From Desulfurococcales archaeon (GTDB taxonomy: Archaea > Thermoproteota > Thermoprotei_A > Sulfolobales > Ignicoccaceae): a stretch of DNA of 12,232 bases. The position numbers and the translations under genes are program-made. The stretch lies in NCBI GenBank assembly GCA_015521275.1, contig WAOJ01000085.1, positions 1 through 12,232 of the forward strand, given 5' to 3'. Positions 1 to 7,900 of the stretch are shown piece after piece (within the stretch, counting starts at the first letter, position 1; the number at the start of each line of letters is the position of its first letter). The notes beneath the pieces were generated by a model, which was given only the letters and a program-made list of their open reading frames with translations, was not told the DNA's origin and ran no database searches.

Positions 1-342
1 GGTATAGATACTGTGCTTTATTGTGGTAGTTAAGTTAAATATCGTGGTCGCTAGGGCCGGAGCCACCAGCTCGAGGGTAAGGGTAGGTATTGCGACTATT
101 GCATTACCCGAACACCTAGCCGTGTAAGCTTGATAATACGGCATCGTGACGGTGTCCACCAATGTATATATCCCTTTTACGTAGACAAGCTTGTAAACCG
201 GTTTGAAGAGCCTTGTGAGCGTTAGGGTAGTTAAATAGGAGTATGTGTTGGTGTTTAAGGTTAGGGTAGTGGTGGCGCTGGCTATAACAGTCTCGGCCAA
301 AATCGAATAGGCCAGCATCAAGACAAACAGAGCTGTTCTCAA
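1..342 (-). CDS. Secreted or surface Thr-rich protein, N-terminal part (runs off left edge)
   Basis: A reading frame stays open for 114 codons from TTG at 342 to the first base of the window, so the C-terminus is missing. An in-frame TGA lies three codons upstream (351-349), so TTG 342 is the first possible start, with GAGG at 350-347 just before it. The N-terminus begins MRTALFVLMLAYSILAETVI (first residue encoded by TTG), a classic short basic region plus hydrophobic core of a signal peptide. After it come runs rich in Thr and beta-branched residues (TTTLTLNTNTYSYLTTLTLT) and one N-glycosylation sequon (NLT, about residue 103). This suggests a beta-rich extracellular protein. I do not recognise the family. 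Another frame of the same strand (352-116) is also open, but it lacks a signal peptide and has unusual composition. The gene lies downstream of the ANL gene on the same strand, 49 bases away, with CTTTTACTT at about 375-383 as a possible TATA element. Confidence 0.6.
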   Translation of the reverse strand, partial: MRTALFVLMLAYSILAETVIASATTTLTLNTNTYSYLTTLTLTRLFKPVYKLVYVKGIYTLVDTVTMPYYQAYTARCSGNAIVAIPTLTLELVAPALATTIFNLTTTIKHSIYT

Positions 343-391
343 AGGGCCTCACGCGTTATGGAACTCTAGCCTCAAGTAAAAGAGCTTTTTT

Positions 392-1822
392 TCAGATGAA
401 CATCACTTTCCTAACCTTCTTATAGGCAGCTACCCTCTGGTTCACGAAGTTCATTATTTCTTCCTCGCTCACCTTGCCCTTACACTCCTCCTTGAGCTTC
501 ACCTTCGCCACCGGTATCTGGCCCAGCTCTCCGGCCGGCTCGCCCTCTACGATAGCTTCCTCGACACAAGGATGCTTCATCAGTATTAGCTCCAAGTCCC
601 TCGGGAACACGGGATAGCCCTTGTACTTCAACATCCTCTTCCTAACTCCTCTAAAGTAGTAGAAGCCCTCCTCGTCCTTGGCTAATATATCGCCAGTCCT
701 AAGCCAGAGCTTCCCGCCGACCTCCACGAAGGCCTTCGCGTTCTCCTCCGGGTCCGGGTATTCCTTCATGACTTGGGGCCCTCTTACCAACAGTTCGCCT
801 TGATCCTCTTTGGGCTCTAAGGTTTCCGGATCCACCAGTAAGGCCTCGACGCCGGGTAACGGGAAGCCCAAGCTGCCTATCTTGTGCTTTTGGGGCGTAG
901 TAGCGAATATTTGGGGGGCTTCAGTCATGCCGTAGACTTGTAGCAAGGGCTTTCCGGTGAGTTCTTCCCACCTCTTCTGGTCGTCCGGGGGCAAGTAGGC
1001 GCCTCCGCTCATAGCCCACCTCAAGCTCTTGCCGAGTTCCTTCACAAAGTTCTCATCTTCCTTCATCAAAGTCTGATACACTAAGGGTACGGCGACCATA
1101 TAGGTTGGCTTGTATTCCTTGCTCATCTCCTTTATCTTCTCAACGTTAAACTTCTTCAACAAGAGGGCCGTTCCTCCGGATACCAAAGCTGAAAGCAGAG
1201 CGGCGTCCAAGCCCAAGACGTGTGTTAAGGGAACCGTAACCAAGCTTACGTCATTCTCATTTATACCTTCAGCTTGGACCAAGGGCATTATTGCTCCCAC
1301 GAAGGACTTGTGCGAATGTATCACTTGCATAGTCCTCCCGGCTATTCCAGCATAATAGAAGACCCTCGCATCGTCCTCGTAGCCGACGACCACCTCGTGT
1401 TCGCCTTCAGCCTTGTTCAAGGCTTCTTCGTCGAGAACGACGTAGTCCTTTAAGGTTTCGCCCTCCCTTTCAACGACCTCCTTGTCCGCTAGGACTACCT
1501 TGGGGGAAGAGTCCTCTAGCTGGAAGGCCAAGTCCTCCTTCTGGGTCAAGGCGTCCACTATTACTACCCTAGCCCCCGCGTAGAGGGCTCCCAAGAGGCC
1601 GATGACGAACTCGGGCCTGTTAAACATTATTAGGAAGACCGTGTCACACTTCCTCACTCTATTCTCATATAGGAGCTTCGCTACCGCCTTGCTCTTCTCT
1701 ATTAATTGGGAATAGGTGAGCTTACGCCCGTCCTCATAAACTAAAGCCACCTTGTCTGGCCTCTCTTTGGCCCTCTCCTCTATTATCTTATGAAGGGGCT
1801 TGTTGGGGTCCTTGTACTCCAT
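392..1822 (-). CDS. ANL-superfamily (acyl-CoA synthetase-like) protein with degenerate active-site motifs
   Basis: The protein has the overall ANL adenylate-forming fold signature, as in AMP-forming acyl-CoA synthetases. Numbering here counts from GTG 1840. Visible motifs are YGMTEA (303-308), LRTGD (380-384) and the hinge region with KYKGYPVFPRDLE (405-417). The phosphate-binding loop, usually YTSGTTGxPKG, reads YYAGIAGRTMQV (162-173), so the Ser/Thr run, Pro and Lys are gone. The protein stops at RKVMFI (482), just before the segment that normally carries the catalytic lysine (PKTxxGK), and neither other frame downstream restores it. It may not adenylate a substrate, or may do only a half reaction; this is inferred. 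GTG 1840 falls between a TATA-like box (1852-1862) and the expected transcription start, so I prefer ATG 1822 (476 residues). The next gene upstream on this strand encodes a CBS protein. Confidence 0.85.
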   Translation of the reverse strand: MEYKDPNKPLHKIIEERAKERPDKVALVYEDGRKLTYSQLIEKSKAVAKLLYENRVRKCDTVFLIMFNRPEFVIGLLGALYAGARVVIVDALTQKEDLAFQLEDSSPKVVLADKEVVEREGETLKDYVVLDEEALNKAEGEHEVVVGYEDDARVFYYAGIAGRTMQVIHSHKSFVGAIMPLVQAEGINENDVSLVTVPLTHVLGLDAALLSALVSGGTALLLKKFNVEKIKEMSKEYKPTYMVAVPLVYQTLMKEDENFVKELGKSLRWAMSGGAYLPPDDQKRWEELTGKPLLQVYGMTEAPQIFATTPQKHKIGSLGFPLPGVEALLVDPETLEPKEDQGELLVRGPQVMKEYPDPEENAKAFVEVGGKLWLRTGDILAKDEEGFYYFRGVRKRMLKYKGYPVFPRDLELILMKHPCVEEAIVEGEPAGELGQIPVAKVKLKEECKGKVSEEEIMNFVNQRVAAYKKVRKVMFI

Positions 1823-1851
1823 GGAGGTTCCCAGCTCCACATTTCATAGAA

Positions 1852-1862
1852 GGTTTTAACGG
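1852..1862 (-). promoter_or_regulatory. TATA-like box for the ANL gene
   Basis: On the minus strand the sequence CGTTAAAACCT fits an archaeal TATA element. Transcription about 26 bases downstream would begin near 1831, eight bases before ATG 1822 and after GTG 1840. This decides the start codon chosen for the ANL gene. Confidence 0.45.
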
Positions 1863-1936
1863 TTCTTGCTTTCTCATAATTTAAGAAAGGGTCACCCACG
1901 GGTTCGCTCTTCACCGATCAGTAACGCCGACCCCGT

Positions 1937-2704
1937 TCATCCCCTCTCCACCAAGACCTCCACGTCGCCGCCTATAGCGTCTAAGACCTTCCTAAGTTCG
2001 TCCTCCCCCTCGACCACTATCACGGCCTTATACTTCCCCGCAGTCCTTATGGCACCTTTCAGCATCACGTCCTTCTTGCTCAGTATTACGAATCTCAACA
2101 ACTCCTTGACTATGTCAGGAACGACTTTTGCCAGATCCTTTACATTTACATACTTATTGTTCCAGAGCATTAAGTACTCAACCTTGTTAGACTTCATTAA
2201 GCTCAGAGCACAGAATAAGTCACTCCTCTCGTCAGTGACTATGACCTTATCGTTAGCGTACTTAGAAACGGGATCCTCATAGGGTTCTCCCTCAGCAACT
2301 GCATAGAGCATATCCCTTATGGTAAAGAGCTTGTTACCCACTTTTACAGCCTCCACGTCGTTTCTGACCATTTCGGTAACAGCTTCCGAAACCTTCGTGT
2401 CCTCAGAAACCTCTATGAGGGGTTTGGCGGAATCAGCTATTACCGCCTTTCCTACGGGGACGTGATCCAGTATTGCGAAGACCAAGTCCCTGGCGTAGGC
2501 TATTCCGAGCACCTTGTTGTTCTCAACTACTGGCAAGTGGGATATATCATACCTCTTCATTATCCTCAAGGCCTCGAGGGCGTCCACGTCTGGCTTTACT
2601 GTTAGCGGAGAGAGGGTGGCGTATTCAATAGCTTTAACCACTTCCGGGTCTTCTCCCCTAGCCAACGCGTTGGCAATATCATTGTCCGTCACCAAGAAGC
2701 TCAA
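1937..2704 (-). CDS. CBS-domain protein, main open part (about 3.5 CBS domains)
   Basis: This 255-codon frame opens with TTG and reads SFLVTDNDIANALARG, the second half of a CBS domain whose first half lies upstream in the same frame behind a TAG. Three further CBS modules follow: about 29-80 (LTVKPDVDALEALRIMKRYD, SHLPVV, GIAYARDLV), about 88-138 (degenerate) and about 147-193 (degenerate). About 60 residues of unassigned alpha/beta sequence follow them. CBS pairs (Bateman modules) usually bind adenosine nucleotides such as AMP, ATP or SAM and regulate a partner protein. No catalytic domain is attached, so this would be a stand-alone sensor, but no partner is evident. TTG 2704 has only a weak purine-rich stretch before it (AAGGGAAG), so it is a poor natural start. 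It ends in TGA, like most genes here. A spacer of about 115 bases separates it from the ANL gene downstream. Confidence 0.85.
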   Translation of the reverse strand: MSFLVTDNDIANALARGEDPEVVKAIEYATLSPLTVKPDVDALEALRIMKRYDISHLPVVENNKVLGIAYARDLVFAILDHVPVGKAVIADSAKPLIEVSEDTKVSEAVTEMVRNDVEAVKVGNKLFTIRDMLYAVAEGEPYEDPVSKYANDKVIVTDERSDLFCALSLMKSNKVEYLMLWNNKYVNVKDLAKVVPDIVKELLRFVILSKKDVMLKGAIRTAGKYKAVIVVEGEDELRKVLDAIGGDVEVLVERG

Positions 2705-2713
2705 TCTTCCCTT

Positions 2714-2830
2714 CTAGTCCACCGCAGCAGCCCCGCCTATGCCGCTCCTAACCATTACCTTTGCAGCGTCTCTGAGAGAAGCGTCCTTGTTCACGAACGA
2801 CTTAACCGCTAAGGAGCCTACCGTTACCAC
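2714..2830 (-). pseudogene. N-terminal fragment of the CBS protein, ended by in-frame TAG
   Basis: In exactly the same frame as the CBS gene, 38 sense codons run from GTG 2830 to TAG at 2716-2714. The product begins VVTVGSLAVKSFVNKDASLR and ends IGGAAAVD, the canonical first half of a CBS domain. After the stop it continues KGRLSFLVTDNDI, the canonical second half. A typical family sequence at the junction is VDExGRL, so a single GAG-to-TAG change would explain the stop. GTG 2830 has an excellent Shine-Dalgarno sequence, GAGGGG at 2842-2837, with a spacing of 6. An intact gene would therefore be 1937-2830 (297 codons, four CBS domains). Possible explanations are a recent nonsense mutation, a sequencing error, readthrough, or reinitiation at TTG 2704. 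Confidence 0.85.
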
Positions 2831-2852
2831 TCTGGGCCCCTCGGGTCTCTAC

Positions 2853-2868
2853 ACTTAAGCCTAATATG
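2853..2868. promoter_or_regulatory. Divergent promoter between the CBS and Clp1/Grc3 genes
   Basis: The palindrome CTTAAG (2854-2859) and an adjacent CTAATATG (2861-2868) can serve as TATA-like elements on either strand. CTTAAG is centred about 27 bases before GTG 2830 on the minus strand. CTAATATG is centred about 26-29 bases before GTG 2891/ATG 2894 on the plus strand. Confidence 0.4.
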
Positions 2869-2893
2869 CTAGCCTCCCACGGATCCGACAGTG

Positions 2894-4093
2894 ATGATAG
2901 AGAACAAGGAGTTCAAGTTAGAGGCCGGCAAGTTCTTGGAAGTCACCGGTCCAGCGGCCGTGAGGGTTAAGGAGGGTGAAGCCTTACTCATGGGGAAGCC
3001 TTTGGAAACCAACGATTTGGTCGTGGTTCCTCAATGGAGGACGTACGTGTTTAAGGCGACCAAGAAGTGCAAGTTCTCAATATCCCTAACCAAAGAAACC
3101 ACAATAAACGTAGTTGAGAACAACGTGTTCGACGTCTGGACGAAAGAGCTGGAAAGGCTGGTGGGAGCAGAAAGGGTAGTAATTGCTGGACCTACCGACT
3201 CAGGGAAGAGTAGCGTAACCGCTACCTTGCTAAACTTGAACTTGAGGAGCGGGAAGGAAGTATCAGTAATAGACAGCGACGTTGGTCAGAACAACCTCTG
3301 CTACCCGACCATGGTTTGTAAGACCAAGGTTAGGGACTACGTGTTTACCTTGAGCGAGCTCGAAGGGGAGGAGAAGAGGTTTACTGGCACAATAACCCCG
3401 GCCGTCCATACGTCGAGAGTAATATCATCAGTTACCTCGCTGGTCAAGGGAAACGTGGTAATAGATACCGACGGCTGGGTTGACGGCTACGAGGCCGGTT
3501 ACTATAAACACAGCTTACTCAGAGCTGTAGAGCCAGAAGTTGTGGTTTACATGGGCAAGGCCCCGTGGTGGGCAAAGGGGCCTTGGGAGCTGGTCGAGCT
3601 TCCCCCTTCGCCGGGGAAGGAGAGGACTAGGGAGGACAGGAGGAGCATAAGGAAGAATAGGTATAGGAAGGCCTTGGAGAAGTGCAAGAGCTTCGACATA
3701 GACTTGAGGGAGGTTCCCGCGTTCTACTCCGTCCTCTTCAATTCGCCGGAAGGGGACGAAGCCTTGAAGGAAGCCGTGAGGGAGCTCATAGGGGTAAAGC
3801 CCATAATGGTCGTAACTAACAATAAAAAGATAATAGCAGTAGTGCCTAAGAGGTCAAAGTACAGAAAAGTGAAGGAAGTGGAAGTGCTCGAGGAAGGCGA
3901 AGAGAGGGGCTTGCTCGTGGGCTTGGGAAACGAGAAAGGGAACGAGGAGCTAGGGATGATCGTTAAGATAGACTATAGGTATAGGCTGATGAAGGTGAAG
4001 AGCTGTTTCGAGGGTAAACCGAAGTACGTGAGCTTCGGCTCCGTCAAGTTGGACGAAGACTTCACGGACCACGTGTGGAGGAAGCCGATATGA
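2894..4093 (+). CDS. Clp1/Grc3-type polynucleotide 5'-hydroxyl kinase
   Basis: Proteins of this family phosphorylate 5'-OH ends of RNA (and sometimes DNA) with NTP. In archaea they are linked to RNA processing and repair. Counting from GTG 2891, an N-terminal beta-rich domain (about 1-80) precedes the kinase domain. The P-loop is GPTDSGKSS (100-108), the Walker-B-like motif DSDVGQ is at 128-133, and DTDGWVDGY (192-200) matches the substrate-loop motif of Clp1/Grc3. An Arg/Lys-rich lid (ERTREDRRSIRKNRYRK, 244-260) follows. A C-terminal region of about 120 residues completes the usual length. GTG 2891 and ATG 2894 are adjacent, and I favour ATG. The stop overlaps the start of the next gene, so the two are probably cotranscribed. 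Apart from the weak leader there is nothing unusual about the gene. Confidence 0.88.
   Translation: MIENKEFKLEAGKFLEVTGPAAVRVKEGEALLMGKPLETNDLVVVPQWRTYVFKATKKCKFSISLTKETTINVVENNVFDVWTKELERLVGAERVVIAGPTDSGKSSVTATLLNLNLRSGKEVSVIDSDVGQNNLCYPTMVCKTKVRDYVFTLSELEGEEKRFTGTITPAVHTSRVISSVTSLVKGNVVIDTDGWVDGYEAGYYKHSLLRAVEPEVVVYMGKAPWWAKGPWELVELPPSPGKERTREDRRSIRKNRYRKALEKCKSFDIDLREVPAFYSVLFNSPEGDEALKEAVRELIGVKPIMVVTNNKKIIAVVPKRSKYRKVKEVEVLEEGEERGLLVGLGNEKGNEELGMIVKIDYRYRLMKVKSCFEGKPKYVSFGSVKLDEDFTDHVWRKPI
4077..4081 (+). promoter_or_regulatory. Ribosome binding site GGAGG for the HhH-GPD glycosylase
   Basis: GGAGG lies inside the 3' end of the kinase gene, eight bases before ATG 4090. It selects ATG 4090 over the longer GTG 4075, which the same motif overlaps. 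Confidence 0.6.
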
Positions 4094-4887
4094 TGAGGGA
4101 AAGCTTGGCGCTCTACGCTTTCTCTTGGCAGTTCGACGGTCACTGCGGCTATGCCGAGGCCGGAAACAAGCTCTACAAGGTTTGCCCCGACGGGAAAGTG
4201 GAGGAGTTCTCTTGGGGAGAAGGGGAGAGCTGGGAGGAGGTCTTCGGCGTAAATGAGGATTTAAGCGAGTTCTACGAAATGATCAAAGATGATCCATTGC
4301 TCTGGTGTATAGCGAAGAAGTACCCGGGCTTGAGGCCTAGGAAGGTTAGCGTTTGGGCGGCCTCAGTAATAGCTGTGGCCCAACAGAACGCTAGCTTCAA
4401 GCAAGCTTGGAAGACCATTTACAAACTACACCTCCTCAAGTCCAAGAGGGTAAAGGCCTTTGGGAGGGAATACTTACTCTTTCCCAAAAAGGAGGAAGTT
4501 GATGAGAGAAGCTTGAGGGAGGCGGGCTTTGGCTACAGGTCGAAAACCATAATGGAGCTGAAGAGAGTTGAAGCGACCTGTGAAAACATAGACGAACTCA
4601 AGAGTGTTAGGGGGATAGGCGACTACAGCTTGGGTCTCATAAAGCTCTTCGGATGTAGGGATTACTCGGCGCTCATACTGGACAGATGGCTCAAAGCGGT
4701 CTTCGAGGAGGCCTACGGAGACTGGGAAAGAGTAAAGGAATTTGGTAAGTGGAAGGGGCTAGTATCCTTGTTAACCACAGTGGCCTTGGACGCCGTTCCT
4801 CTGAGGAAGGCCTTGGCTAGGGTTAGGGAGGGGAAGGTCTGCCCCGTTGAGGACTTCAGCCCTTTGACCATGTGGAAACACTTGTGA
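4090..4887 (+). CDS. HhH-GPD superfamily DNA glycosylase (base excision repair)
   Basis: This family removes damaged bases from DNA, for example 8-oxoguanine or alkylated purines. Counting from GTG 4075, the conserved helix VWAASVIAVAQQNASFKQAW (93-112) matches the SQQxS segment of the family. LKSVRGIGDYSLGLI (175-189) is the helix-hairpin-helix. RDYSALILDRWLKAVF carries the expected catalytic aspartate at about D203. The lysine that makes OGG1/EndoIII enzymes bifunctional lyases is absent from the usual hairpin position, so an AlkA-like monofunctional hydrolytic enzyme is more likely (inference). The substrate cannot be told. The N-terminal 85 residues resemble the extra beta domain of OGG/AlkA proteins. 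The stop of the kinase gene (4091-4093) overlaps this start in an ATGA arrangement, indicating one operon. Confidence 0.82.
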   Translation: MMRESLALYAFSWQFDGHCGYAEAGNKLYKVCPDGKVEEFSWGEGESWEEVFGVNEDLSEFYEMIKDDPLLWCIAKKYPGLRPRKVSVWAASVIAVAQQNASFKQAWKTIYKLHLLKSKRVKAFGREYLLFPKKEEVDERSLREAGFGYRSKTIMELKRVEATCENIDELKSVRGIGDYSLGLIKLFGCRDYSALILDRWLKAVFEEAYGDWERVKEFGKWKGLVSLLTTVALDAVPLRKALARVREGKVCPVEDFSPLTMWKHL

Positions 4888-4891
4888 CAAC

Positions 4892-4899
4892 TATATTTT
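4892..4899 (+). promoter_or_regulatory. TATA box for ileS
   Basis: TATATTTT directly follows the stop of the glycosylase gene. Transcription about 26 bases on would start near 4920, which is before ATG 4934 but after TTG 4898. TTG 4898 lies inside this box. Confidence 0.55.
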
Positions 4900-4933
4900 G
4901 AGCTTCCGGTACGGGCTAGAGGGTGTGAAGCTA

Positions 4934-7900
4934 ATGGAGCTAGGGCCTAGGTATGACCCACTGAAGGTTGAAGAGGAAATAATGAAGTTCTGGGAAGAAA
5001 ACGACATATACAGGAAAGTTAAGGAGTTAAGCGAGAAGAGGGGCAAGATAAAGCTCTTCCGCTTCCTAGAGGGACCTCCCACCACGAACGGCTTCATGCA
5101 CGTCGGTCACATGAGAGGAAGGACCTACAAGGACGTAACCTTAAGGTTCTGGAGGATGAGGGGTTACTGGGTATGGGACCAAGCCGGCTGGGATACCCAA
5201 GGGCTTCCCGTAGAGTTAGAAGTGGAAAAGAAATTGGGCTTCAAGAGCAAGAAGGACATTCTCAAATACGGCGTGGACAAGTTCGTTCAAGAGTGTCAGA
5301 AGCTAGTAGACTTCTACTTGAAGAGGTGGGAAGAAGACAGTAAGAGGATGGGCTTGTGGCTGGACTACGAAAACGCCTACCAGACGAGGCACCCCAAGTA
5401 TTTGGACACCGCTTGGACCTACTTGAAGAAGATGTTTAATGAAGGCAGGATATACAAGGGCTTTAGGGTAGTGGCCGTTTGTCCTAGGTGTGAGACGGCC
5501 TTAAGCTCCCACGAGGTCGCCCAAGGCTATAAGACTGTTGAAGACCCGAGCTTCTACTTCAAGCTCCCTCTAAAGGACGAGGAAAACACCTACCTAATAG
5601 CCTGGACTACCACGCCTTGGACCATAATAGCCAACGAAGCGGCTGCAGTGCACCCTAACGAGAAGTACGTAAAGATTAAGGTATCTGGGGATGACAAGGA
5701 AGAATACTGGATATTGGCGAAGAAGAGGCTTGAGCCGTTCGCCAAGGAGGTGGGACTGAAGGAATACGAGGTAGTTGAGGAGTTCGATGGCAAGGAGCTA
5801 ATAGGCAAGGAATACGTCCACCCCCTCTTGGAAGAGGTCCCCGCCCACAAGGAGCACGAGAAGCCAAACCACACCGTAATAGAGGGAGCGATAATAAGGA
5901 GGAGAGTACTGAAGGGCAAAGAAGAGGAAATTGTGAAGGAAATATTCGTGAGCATGGATTCGGGTACCGGAATAGTACACATGGCCCCCGCTCACGGTGC
6001 GGAGGACTTCGAGGCTTGTAAGGAAGCCGGGGTGAAGATGTTTAGGCCAATAAGGAAGGACGGTCATTTCACTGAAGAAGCCGGCAAGTACGCTGGCATG
6101 TGGTTCAAGGACGCAGAGAAGCAAGTGATAAAGGACCTAAAGGCGAAAGGCTTGGCCGTATATGTGGGCAAGATAAGGCACGAGTACCCTCACTGCTGGA
6201 GATGTGGTACTCCGCTAATGTACTATGCCGACGAGCAGTGGTTCATAAAGGTTGAGGACTTGAGGGAGAAGCTGGTAAACGAAAATGACAAGGTCACTTG
6301 GTACCCCAAGTGGGCCTATGACAGAATGAAGGACTGGCTCCAAAACGCTAGGGACTGGACAATAAGCAGAGAGAGGTTCTGGGGGACCCCGTTACCCATT
6401 TGGACTTGTCCAAAATGTGGTTATCGCTTGGCCATAGGAAGCTTGAAGGAGTTAAAGGAAAAGGCATTGAACCCCGAGAAGGTTGTGGATCACCACAGGC
6501 CTTGGGTTGACGAGGTTAAGATCAAGTGTCCCAAGTGCGGAGCAGAAATGAAGAGAGAGCCTTACGTGGTCGACGTTTGGCTAGACTCCGGAATAGCCCA
6601 CACCGCTGCTCTAAAGCAAATAGGCAAGGAAGACCTCTGGAACCTCTTCTACCCATACGACTGGATAACGGAAGCCTTGGACCAGACGAGGGGCTGGTTC
6701 TACACCTTGCTGGTAACCGGGGTAACTTGGCATGGGAGGGTTCCGTATAAGAGAGTCTTAACTCAAGGTCACGTCTTGGATGCCAAAGGAGAAAAGATGA
6801 GCAAGAGTAAGGGGAACGTGGTCTGGGCGAAGGACGTCTTCGAGAAGTACGGAGTTGACCCAGTTAGGTTCTTCCTCTCAATAAAGTCCTCACCTTGGGA
6901 CTCAGTGAGGTTCGACCCGAAGGACATAAACCGCTTCAAGAGGACCTTGGACATACTATGGAACTCCGTTAAGTTCGCTAAGAGCTACATGGATTTGGAC
7001 AAGTGGAGCTTGGATAAGCTCAGAGAGGGCTTCAAGTACTTAGAGCCCGAAGACAGTTGGGTATTAGCCAAGACGAACGAATACATAAGGAAGGTTGCAG
7101 AAGCCTTGGAGAGGTCCGCTATACATCACGCCGCCTTGGCCTTAAACGAGTTCATAAACGAAGTAATAAGCCACAAGTACATCTCACTGGTAAGGCCTAG
7201 GGTTTGGGAAGAGGAGGAGAGCTCCAGCAAGCTAGCAGCATATAGCACCCTCTTCACCGTTCTAGATGCCGCAATAAGAATGATGGCGCCGTTCACGCCG
7301 TTCTTGGCGGAGTACTTGTACCAAGCCTTCCAGAGGGACTTGGGCTTCGAGGAGGAGAGCGTTCACATGCTCCTGTGGCCGGAGGAGAACAGCTTGTACG
7401 ACCCCGAGGAGGCCGAAGTGGTTGAAGAACTGTTAGAAGCGGCGGAGAAGATCTTGGCCTTGAGGACCGAAAGGAAGATAAAGAGGAGGTGGCCGTTACC
7501 GGAAGCGTTCATAGTGATAAAGGATAGGGAAGAGGCGGCTGAGAGGAGGGAGAAGGTAGTAGGCAAGGACGAGGAGGGTAAGCCAATAATCGTGGAGGAG
7601 AAGGTTTACAAGCCCTTGCCGAGCGAGGCCGTAGTTGAGAAGGCTGCAAAGGTCCTAGGGATATATGCAAACATTAACGAGGTAAAAGTGGTTAGTGAGC
7701 CGCCTCAAGGAGACTATGATGTCATAGAGACTTCGAGGCTTAAGATATATGTCAAGGTGAAGTTGGACGAGGAGACCAAGGCGCTGGGCTTGGCTAAGGA
7801 AGTGATAAGGAGGATACAAGTGATGAGGAAGGAAATGGACTTGCCTCTGGATTACGTGGTCAAGAAGGTAAGGGTCTACACCCCTTCAGACGAGCTCAAG

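Noticed and set aside
116..352. 78-codon ATG frame on the minus strand at the left edge
   Set aside because: It overlaps the TTG-started frame with a convincing signal peptide. This frame has His/Arg/Gln-rich composition unlike the other genes and ends early.
360..394. Frameshift in the A run after 392 hiding the ANL catalytic-lysine segment
   Set aside because: The other two frames give LKKSSFT followed by a stop, or no recognisable PKTxxGK, so a shift would not restore the motif.
1863..1936. Spacer between the ANL and CBS genes as a gene or RNA
   Set aside because: It holds only a weak inverted repeat (CTTTCT...AGAAAG around 1869-1889). The open plus-strand frame through it is a shadow of the CBS gene.
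2714..2716. TAG in the CBS gene read as pyrrolysine or as a code change
   Set aside because: A CBS domain has no use for such a residue at this surface turn, the glycosyltransferase gene ends with TAG as a normal stop, and no pyl genes are in the window. A point mutation or error is simpler.
5590..6124. Long minus-strand frames inside ileS
   Set aside because: They are antisense shadows of a strongly conserved IleRS editing domain, with Ser/Pro-rich composition and no motifs.
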